In this document: in pieces, positions 11,101 to 22,500 of the stretch | Layout of the letters: each line of letters begins with the position of its first letter | Position numbering within the stretch: position 1 is the first letter of the stretch | NCBI RefSeq assembly: GCF_016097555.1 | Contig: NC_054704.1 | Location: 30,258,023-30,322,022 of the forward strand | Source: Gigantopelta aegis | Taxonomy: Eukaryota; Mollusca; Gastropoda; Neomphalida; Peltospiridae | Direction: 5' to 3' | DNA length: 64,000 bases | Translations under genes and position numbers: made by a program | Notes under the pieces: model-generated | The model's input: the letters and a program-made list of their open reading frames with translations, nothing else | What the model was told of the DNA's origin: nothing | Databases searched by the model: none

Positions 11101-14100
11101 ACACATGAATTCACACACGGAAATGAATTTGTGAACTATTTTTCATTCATCTCTAAAACAGGTATATTATTGTTCAATCTAAATAATGTTAATTAGTGTC
11201 ACATTTAATGTCATGATGATCATCAGATAATACGGCTTCTCTATAATTACCTAGATGCTGCATTAAATTTTAGTAGAATCATTTGTTAGAATTAATATTT
11301 CATTATTTGGTATGAAGACATTGTTATTACTCTTTAATTATTATTAAATTGAATCAATTATTATTTATTAATTAGGGTTTAATGATGTTCTAATACATTG
11401 AATTAATATTTCATTAATTGGTATGAAACATTGTTATTACCGGTACTCTTAAATTATTATGACATTAAAACATTTATTATTTATTAATTAGGGTTTAATG
11501 ATGTTGTAATACTTTCAATGTATTACTGAATTAAAGTTGAACTTTTTTCTTTAACAATACCACTAGAACACATTGATTTATTCATCATTGGATTTCAAAC
11601 ATTTGGTAATTTTGACATTAGTCTTAGAATGGAAACCTGCTACAATATTCCATTAGTAGCGAGGGATCTTTTATATGCACCATCCCACAGGCAGGATAGC
11701 ACTTACCACAGTCTTTGAATAGAAACCTGCTACAATATTCCATTAGTAGCAAGGGATCTTTTATATGCACCATCCCACAGGCAGGATAGCACTTGCTGGA
11801 ATGTTGAATTAAAGTATACATTTAGTGTTTCTTAATGATACGGTGTCTGTTATTTCTTCCAGGCTCAGTCCAGGTTTGGCTCTTCCATCGCCATTATCGA
11901 CATTAATCAAGATGGTTACAATGATATTGCTGTAGGCTGCCCCAATTATAACTCTAAAACAATACCACTCAAATATCATGTGAGTATATCATAAGAGAAG
12001 ATTATTATATAAAAACATGCTAAAGTTCAAATACTGAAAGTTATAATGTATGATGAAATGTTTTGGTTTTTGGGGTGGGTTTTTTAAAGATGTAAGAACT
12101 TATATCTGTATATAAAACATTCAAGAATACAATATCTGTAAAGCTGTCATACAGTCATTTTATTTACTTTTAACGTTGTACTAGTGTTTAATTTCATATT
12201 TTAACTTTTGAACATAAATAAATAGCCGTATATTGGTATATAAGTTTCAAATGTTTTTAATGTACACTTACTGGTGAATAACAATATTTATTTATTTTTA
12301 TTTTAATGTCAGGGAGCAGTGATGGTGTATTACGGACATCCGGAAGCCAAATACAGATTTTCTTCCATCAACATGACCATTCACTGCAAAGTTAGTTCAT
12401 GCTTTTATGTTTTTACTATCTATAATCTGTCCCTTCCTCCTACAAAAATGTTCTTTCTAAATAATTTTAATTTGGTTTGACAATGGTAAAAATAGTAAAA
12501 ATATTTTGGAAATAACAAAAAAACCCAACTATTTTTGTGTGCAATTTAGAAAACAATCGGCTCAGAAATAAATAACTTTTAGTAAATTCCATAGAACTCT
12601 AGTCTCCACCATCAGCCACATTTTATATCCATAGCCTCTTTTAAATCTATATTAATAATTAGACATAAAAGGTAAAAGTGGCAATGAAAATTTATTTTGG
12701 ATTATTGTTATTCCCTGTTGTTTATTTACATTGCCGTAAAAAGTAATTTTCATGGTTAACTAGTATTCTCATCTGATCATATAACTGATCATATATTATA
12801 TTACTTAGTCCATCCAGCCTCCATGAACATTGTTTTTTGTAAATAATTTGAGTTTACAAAACAATCGGTTAAACAATAAATAACTTGTAGTACATAAAAT
12901 AGTAAGAAAACAGCATTCCCTGGTGGGAAGGACTATAAGTACATATTAAATACATCAGTTTGTAGTTTTATATTCTTACATTAATGTTCACTTTCTTAAG
13001 CTTGTCTCAAGGCTTATTTTTCGATGCAATTCTTTAAAAGGTACATCTAATCTGATTTCAAGTGATCAGGCGGAGCGGGATTTAGCTCACTTGGTTAAGT
13101 GTTTGCCTGAGGTGCTTGCATCGTAGGATCGAACCACCTCAGTGGATCCATTCAACTGATTGTTTTTTTTTCTTGTTCCAACTAGTGCACCACAACTGGT
13201 CAAAGACCGTGGTATGTGCTTTCCTGTCTGTGGGAAAGTGCATATAAAAGATCCCTTGCTGCATTAGGAAAAATGTAGCAGGTTTTCTCTGATGACTATG
13301 AGTCAGAATTACTAAATGTTTGACATCCAATAGGTGATGATTATTTAATCAATGTGCTCCAGTGGTGTTGTTAAACAAAACAAACTTTTTCTTTTCAAGT
13401 GATCAGGCAACATCTATTAGAAAATATACAATTTCCATATCCAAATAATAATCATATTATTCATTAGCTTCAGCTAGCCACATGGCATGTAAATAAGATT
13501 ATGGAAAAAAAAAAATTCCCATGATGTAAAGATGTGGGAATCCAAATGGATTGTAGTAGAAGTTGATGAATAATGAGGTCTATATCAAACCTGAGGTGGG
13601 TTTTTTTAACTCTCCGCAACAGTACTGCAATGCTGCATCTAAATTGATAAAAACAAATTATGTCTCAGGATCAGTACTGCAATGCTGGCTGGTCACTGGA
13701 ATCAGGGGATGTCAACCAAGATGGCCGGCCAGATCTGATACTTGCTTCTCCATTTGCACCTGCAGGTGGCACTCAACGTGGATTTGTAGGAAGCGTCTAC
13801 TCCAGTACAAAATATCAAAGTATGTTTTTATATTATATTTGTCAGCTTTTTTAATGCATTGTACTTTAAAGGAGGAGTCAGGAAGTAGCCCAGTAAAGCA
13901 CTCACTTGATATACAGTCAGTATGGGATCATTCACTGTCAGTAGGCCCATTCGGTTATTTCACATTCCAGCCACTGCACCATAACTTGTATATCAAAAGC
14001 TGTGGTATGTGCAATCCTGTCTGGGATGGCACATAAAAGATCCCTTGCTACTAATGGAAAAATGTAGCAGGTTTCCTCTCTAAAACTAAATGTCAAAATT

Positions 14101-17100
14101 ACCAAATGTTTGACATCCAGTAGCCGATGGTTAATAAATCAGTGTGCTCTAGTGGAGTTGTTAAATAAAGCAAACTTTAACTTTGTACTTCAGAACAGTG
14201 GTATATATGTGGACAAATAATAAAAAAATTTTTTTTTAGTTAAATGAAGCTTATAAACATCTATTCTAATCCAAAATCTGGGTATGTTTTCTTGATGGAA
14301 ATCTCATTTGTCATATTGTTAAATGCAGTGGAATATTGTTGGTAAATAATAATAAGATTACATTTTTCAGTTAAATGGAGCTGAATGTAACTTGAGTTTG
14401 CTTGTTTGATTTCAGTTCCTAGTGTCATACTTTCAGTTTCTCAACTGGACTGGATTGATAGAGGCATGCAGGTATATTTTAATTAGAAAATTTTCGCACA
14501 TTTTTATAATTCATAATTATAACTTTCTTTCTTAGACTTTATTTAATGTATTATTTACAAAATCTGGCATATATTTATTTTGTTTGTACTTTAACCCAGA
14601 ATGTTTTTATTGTCTATTTTAGTAAATGTAAGGCTTATAAAAAGATAATTTTGCTTTTATTACATTTCACTCATATTGTAAAAGTTGTTTTGCATACCTT
14701 TGTAAAGTATCCAAATTAATAAAACTGGAACCTTTTTGTGTGTGCGTTTTTTAGGGGTTTTTTCCACACATTTATGAAAATAAAGACTTGTTGTGTCAGG
14801 CTTTTTCTTCTGTTTCTTTCATTACATGTGTTTTGTCTTTATTTATTTTTTACTTGTACTCTTTCTTTTAACATTTTCTTCACCATACTGTCATACTAGT
14901 AATTTGTTTAAAATTTTATTCAAGAACTTTAGCTGGCTTGGTCACCATATCAAGTTTGCTGAACATCCAAATGGCAAGAAAGTTCTGTTTGCTAGTCAAC
15001 CAACATTCAGAAAATGTGCAAGGTGAGTTGCATCCAACAATTTTAAACATTTATGTCATTTTAATTACATCTTTGGCCTTATTTATATATTTAATTATAT
15101 ATATTTAACATTTACATGAGTGTTCAAGAGAAATAAATTGAATTGTGTGTGTTGAATATGGTTTGGTACAACTAGTGAACAGTAAACATTTTGTTTGCAA
15201 AACATTTATTAGTGATTAGTGACTGTTACTAATAATTTACAAATTGATTATCAACTACTATTTAACAATCTAGAATTGTGTCAAATTTTTTTTTTTTTTT
15301 GTAATTTGTGACTGTTACTAATAATTTAAAAATTGATGATCAACTACTACTTAACATTCTAGAATTGTGTGGTAATCTTTAAAACTTGAATCACAAACTG
15401 CACCATGATGCTGAACAAAATGTTTCTTGGTGAAGTAAACTTTTTTTGGCTCTTCTCTAATTGCTTTTGTTAAATCATAAAGAAAGAGAAATGCAGGATA
15501 AATATTAATTAAAAAACCTAAAAGGAAAATTCCTTTTTAGTATTCACTTGTTGAAAACAAAAAATTGGAATTTGAAATGGAAATACATTGTAGATTCACT
15601 TCTGAATTTATTTGGCAAAACTGATCTGTTCCATACCATATCATGCATTGCTACTAACCAACTTATAAAAATCAAATTTTCTATATTCAGCCAAATTTTT
15701 ATATATTGTTTTACTTTATTTATAAATAATATAAATAAACACACAGATAAACTAATCTCCTACCAGAGTATGTGTCGCACCAAATCAGATTTGTTTTTAA
15801 GGATGGCTTAATCCAACGTTTTTACATCTTGCAGTCCTGGATGTGTTATAAGTCCCAATGACACGCAGAGTGTTGGTCAGTTTTCTATGTACCTTCTGCC
15901 TGTGGGAGGAACTGTGACCACCATCAAATCAGCTGGCAGTCATCGGTTTCAACAGTTTGGATACAGCTTTGATATGGGCAGACCATACACTGACGGGTCA
16001 GCCATCTTGGCAGTTGGATCTGTGGGGGAAGGTACATCGGGTCACGCACATTTCAGATACTTAAATAATCACTGCCTGTCTCTAGTTGTTTATAGTTTGT
16101 CTCTAATTGGTTTCTATTTAAAGTACTGTTTATCATTAACATGACAGTAACCAATAATAATTCATTCATTCATACATTCATCCATCTATCCGTCCATTTG
16201 TTCATCCATTCATCAATTCAGCCATCCATCCAAACCCATCCACCCACCCATAACCCATATCCCACCCATCCACCAACCCACCCACCCACCCACCCATCCA
16301 TCCAGCCATCCCAGCCATCCAGCCATCCAGCCACCAACCCACCACCCACCCACTCGCCCATTCATCCATCCAGCCATCCCATCCATCCACCCATCCACAC
16401 ATCAATCCATCCATCCATTTTTCTTAAATCCTAAACATACAATAAATGTAGTTTTCATTATATTTTTATTATTTCAGATGTAAAGGGGCATGTTTTAGAC
16501 GTTCCTGTTACTTTTACTGATGCTGGAAAGATACATCTGTATAACATCACTAACTTTGGTGCCATGCCTTATAAGAAAGTAGCTACCTTTGATAGTGATA
16601 GGCGCCACAGTCGGTTTGGTACTCACGTCAAAGTAAGTTGTTGTTGGCATATTTAGTGAAGAATAAAACATTAATTAATATGTAAACTTTCTTGTTTTCC
16701 AAATCAAATATCAAATTTTAATTAAACCAGATATTAACCAATGATCTACATTATATTTATTACATTTTCCTGCATTTATCAGTTTTATCCTTTTTAGCTA
16801 TTGTAACTTTGCATATGACCCATTGCCATGATATAAACTCTGTGAAAAAAAAGAGAGAGGGATTTACAATCTTGCTACAAAAATGTATTTTACCAGGAGC
16901 ACCGAACAAACCCTAGCAGTCCATCAATGTAGACAGCATGTGACTTTGCTTCAAGGTAAGCAGTCACGACCTTGTCCAGATTCCCTTTGACTCTGCTTTG
17001 TGCAAAGAAATGGTTTTTGAGTATGGTAACAGTTTTATCATTTTAATTCATTAACCATGTTAATCTGTGGTAACGGGGTGCTTGTGTAAATAAATATTAA

Positions 17101-19547
17101 CAAACATCACCGAATCTCACGCACACCCACACAAAAAATAACCCTCACACAAAAAAAACCCCACACACACATTATTGTTTTTAAAATAATAAATAATCTG
17201 ATGTACTGGTAGTATAATTGCAAAAAACATTTCTAGACAAATTTAGACAAAATATATCAACATTAATACCAAGCTTTGGTGTGTCTATCTTTCCAGTTTT
17301 CTGACCTGAATGGTGATAGATATGACGACTTAATTATTACAGTTCCAATGAGAACTAGTGATGCCTCGGAGGAACTCGAAGGAGGTAAGCTTATATTCAG
17401 AAGAGTCATAAATCACTTAACATTGATTGTATTTAATTGCTCTTTTGTTATACAAGTTATCATTGGGAGGTAATTTCAAACCTCAAAAAGAAACATGATG
17501 TCAAGTTTAAAAAATTGTTTTCTCTATTTCAAAACATTCTATAATTGAATAGTCTTTATACATGTAATAGTCATTAGATGATTGATCGAAGTTGTGAATT
17601 TCATTATAGTCCCCTGTTTGTGCCTGAGTTTATTAGAGTTGTATAGAGAAATGCATTTAAACTATCACTTCTTCACAAAGTCTACTGTACCATTTCAAAC
17701 TAAATTTGGTGGAAGCTTCTTTGACCCATAGAAAAAAAAATCATGAATTTGGTCGTTTTGACCCCCTTCCCCCCTTAGGTACTCATGTCACTGTTTAGGC
17801 CCATGGGCCATTTGTATAAATGATGTAGATGCAATACTTTTATTTTTATTTATTAATAATAATGTCTGTTTTCATTTTGTTGAAGTCTCCTTTAAGAATT
17901 CTTAACATGTTAAAAATTCTAAAGTTTATATGAATCAACAATGATTGTTCTATTTGATTTAAAGAAAACAACAAAATAAAACGCCCTTATTATGTTCTAC
18001 CCTTTCTGTATGTCGATTTAGCTGAAGAAGGAAGAGTGTATGTGTTTTTTGGAGGCCCCAACTTTCCTATTGGCCAGGAAGCAAACACAGACTGTGGTCT
18101 ATTTTCACCCATAGAACCATGTCCAGGCCTGAAGGTATATTACTACAAGTTAAAATTTGTTTTGTTTAACAATACCACTAGAGAAAAATTGATTTATTTA
18201 TCATCGGTTATAGAATGTCAAACATTTGGTAATTTTTACATATAGTCTTAGAGAGGAAACCCGCTACAATTTTCCAATAGTAGCAAGGGATCTTTTGTAT
18301 GCACCATCCCACAGACATGATAGTACATACCACAGTCTTTAATATATAAACTGACGATCAAAAGAAAGTATACCAATTATTTTTTCAAAGTATTAAAAAC
18401 AACACAAAACACAAGTTGATGCAAATATTATATTTTGAAAGTATAATAATTTGGCGATAAATAAACACGAGTATACTCAATAAAACCCATAAAATTATAA
18501 TATCACAGTTCACAACAGCACTAGGGGTGAAATGTGCGATTTCATAAAGGACCACTCATAACGAAGGTGAATAAATTTGACCACAAAGAACATGTTTCTA
18601 TAGCATGTATGTCCACCATATGCAAGTATGCAAGCATGGACCCGACGTCGGACAGATTTCCGTCAATGACAATAAGGTCTGTGCACTGATGGCCACAGAT
18701 ACCGCCCCAAACCATCACAGATCCACCACCAAACGGTTCAGTCTCCTGAACACAGCATGGAGCTGTTCTCTCTCCTGCACGTCGGTATATCCGAGTCCTG
18801 CCATCAGCTCTGAATAACTGGAACCTGCTCTCATCAGAAAAGAGTACACGTTGCCAGTTCCAATGTTGCCAACGTTGAAACTGACGTGCCCAACGTAAAC
18901 ATCGAAGTCGATGTTGCCTCGTCAATGTCATCCCTCTGAATGGTCGATAGGCCCTGATACCATGCTGTCGTAGTCGACGACGTACAGTGTGACAACTGAT
19001 GACATGTCCAAGGTCAGTCGCTGCAGATGACGTCATAGTGAGGAATCTGTTACGTAAGTGTAAAATGCAGAGATGGCGGTCCTCGTTGGCTGTTGTGACG
19101 CAGGGTCTTCCACTTCATGGTCTGTCTGCAGTCCTGCCAGTCACCCTGTAACACTGTATCAATCTGGTGATCGTCAATTTTGTGCAATTCAGGATTCTTG
19201 CCACATGGGCATAACTCGCACCCAACTGCACCATACCAATAGCTCTCTCTCTTTCTTCAGCAGTTAGCCTTGCCATGTTCTCTGGTGTTTTACTGTTGAC
19301 TGAGGCATGTTCTAAGCAATGGCACCCTTTTTTACACCCGTATGTGCACGAGTATCATGTTTTTCGTGCAGTATAAATTTGATGAATAAACTCATTTTGC
19401 ACGTGTGGCATCGCCCAAACGCAGCAATGTGTGACTATTCGTCATTGATTGCATTATAACGAACAGTACTGGAACCTATCTAACCTTCCATGAACGTGTA
19501 TTGTGTTTATTTATCATAAAAATAATTGGTATACTTTCTTTTGATCA

Positions 19548-19579
<32 letters not shown>

Positions 19580-22500
19580 CAGTCGAACCTGTCTATGGCG
19601 GCCACTCGTGGGACATGACAAAAGTGGCCGCCATAGAGAGGTGGCCGCCGTATGCAGGTCATATATAAGTCCGAATTTTTAAAAACAATTACACGTATGT
19701 TGCAATAGAACTATTAAGGAGCCATATACATGTGCAAAAATGTTAACGCGATCGCCTACTGGGTTTAGGTGGCATTTTGAAAATAAATATCAGAAATAAA
19801 CTGCAGCAGTATTTAATTCCTTCTAGAGTTGACACGTTTAACTCCAGTTGTTTTAGGCTAGATACCCTCTTATCAACTGCGTTTAATGACCACCACCGAT
19901 GACTAGTACATCGCACCATTAATCCAGATTAAAAACACTTGTTAATTAACGAACACAGCTAAGCGACCGACGACCTTTAAAGGACCGCTGTTTATCAAGC
20001 CAATTGGTTATATCAACAAAAACATCTTACGTTTTTTTTTACGATTGCCGACATTTCTTTATAACTTGCACTAAAAACAATTGTGGCCGTGATAGCAGGT
20101 TCATTTTCGCTTTTTTATGACAAAAGTGTGGCCGCTGGCCGCGTTGAGCAGGTGGTTGCCATATAGAAGTAAAATATATAGTAAAATTCATTGGGGGGAC
20201 CTCAGGGTGGCCGCCATGGACAGGTGGCCGCGAAGGCAGGTTTGACTGTATATATATATATATATATATATATACCAGTCATGGTGCACTGGCTGGAATG
20301 AGATCTTTCTGGGTAACTTAATTATCATGGTTGTATATTTTTTAAAAATCAGTTTGGAAAAGTAAAACAAAATTTACCAGCTTGTACCATAAAGGCTTTA
20401 TTGTTGTGATGCAAGGGTTGTAATAATTTATTTATTTACAGTTTTCTAGTGTTGAAACTTTACTTTTAAAATGTAACCATTATGTTTTTATTTTTTTCTT
20501 GCCTTTTGTTTATAATAGTTCCAATATTAAGTGTTCATGTTTGGTCCCATTTCTCTCAAATTATATGGGCCAAAAAAAAATCTGGAAAAAATTATAGAAA
20601 CTTAAAGAAAATTCTCTTCTTAACCATTTAAGGAGTTTTAGACTACTCAGTTACACCCCCCACTCCCCACCCCCAAACAAAAAATCCTAGCTACGGCACT
20701 GTAAACCAAAGAACTTTTGTTTATAGTTTCAACAAATGTTTATTTCAATGCATGTTTAAAAAATTATGTTTTAAAAGTGAAATTTGTTTTTAAAAATTAG
20801 TTGTTTTTTTCCAAGAACTATTTCTTTATTCACTAAATCACTTTATGGTGGCTGATATATTTAATTCCACATAACACTTGTGTATATTGTGCATGTGCGT
20901 GTGCATGGGAAGGGATATTTAAACTACTGTTAAATGTTTTTTTCATGATTTGAATTTGCATGACTGCGAAAATTACACAATGCCAATAATAGCAAAATCT
21001 ATTTTATCTATATTATAAGGATAATATATACTGACGTCCAAAAGAAACTTCACAAGGAGGTATGATAAAAAATAAATAAAAATGTTACGGTGGGATATAA
21101 AAGTATCATAAAGTTCATCATCTAAACATCACATTGCTCGTTGAGATACATGTAAGGTGGTTTCTAAATTTTTAAAAACATTTTTCGATTAGCAACAATA
21201 TTTATCAAATTATTCAACTTTTATGAATGTAAAGTTTCTTTTGGACATCAGTATACCTATATCACAAATTTGAAGAACTTTGGTAACCATCACAGTCATC
21301 ATCTAGTAGAGTAAACAAAGAACTATAGGTTGGTTTGTGTTCCAATTTAAAAATTGGCGCGCATTTGAAACTTAGTGCAATGTTCCATTTTCAACTGGCC
21401 AGTTAAAATGAACGGACACTGACTGTGTGGTGTGTTTATGAATTTTAGTATGTCCAAAGACTTAGGAATTTATGTACACAAATACCCATGCAGAGGAAAC
21501 GTTGACAATTACAAGTGTTAGTCTTCATTTCACACTTGTGAGATAGCTATACATGTAGTTGAAAGTGTCAACTGAAAATTGCAAACCAAGAGATAGCTAT
21601 ATTTTCTTACTTGAATAATACCCATTTTACAGTAAAAAAAAAACTTTTGGAAGAATATAGCACTCATCTGAAAGACCCATTAGGCTTCTAATCACACAAT
21701 ATATCACAATATACCATGCTTATCTGAAATACAGTGAAACGTCTCAAAATCAGAATTCCCTTAAAACCGGAATTTCACCTCAGTAAACTGAATACCCCTT
21801 AAAACTGGATGTTTTTCTTGGTCCCGAGGGTGTCTGGTTTAGAGGGACTTAAACACTAATAGATGATTAAACACTGCTGTTGTGTCTCAAAACAAACATC
21901 CTCTAGCTGTTTTTCTTTAGACGTGTTACTTTTCACATTTATTGGCTGTATCAGCTTGGTTCCTTTAGCAGTTTATTTCCTTATTTACTGAGCATCCTGA
22001 TTTTGTCATTACCGTACATGCAAATATTTTCGTGGCTAAAATAATTCGCGATCGGGCTTCCATTTTACATTTTCGTGAGGAATTATTTTCGCGACTGTGT
22101 CCCCCGATAATAAAATCAAAATTGCCCATATTTCATTTGCCAAACTCTTTTCAATGACAATTTCACGCACACACTTGGACATGTTTCCATGCCGTCAGTG
22201 AGACGTCAATGTTGTATGTATGTCTGATAAGACATGTTATCGATGGAACACGCACATGTGATACAGAAAATTGAAAAAAAACGCAAATATCAGAAGAAAT
22301 AACTTAATTATTGATGATACCCACAAACTTTCATTCAAGGTTACAAAGAAAACCAACAAAACTGAGATTTTATAACAACAGACTTACACCCAACTGTGTG
22401 TCACTTCGATCAAATCCACTTAACCATGCAGGTTTACAGAACCATGTGACCGTGTGGATAATTTGACGGTAAAGACAAAGTGCACACGAAACTCGGTATA

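Noticed and set aside
16141..16434. Pro/His-rich and Trp/Gly-rich frames on both strands
   Set aside because: Low-complexity CCAT/CCAC tract open in several frames at once.
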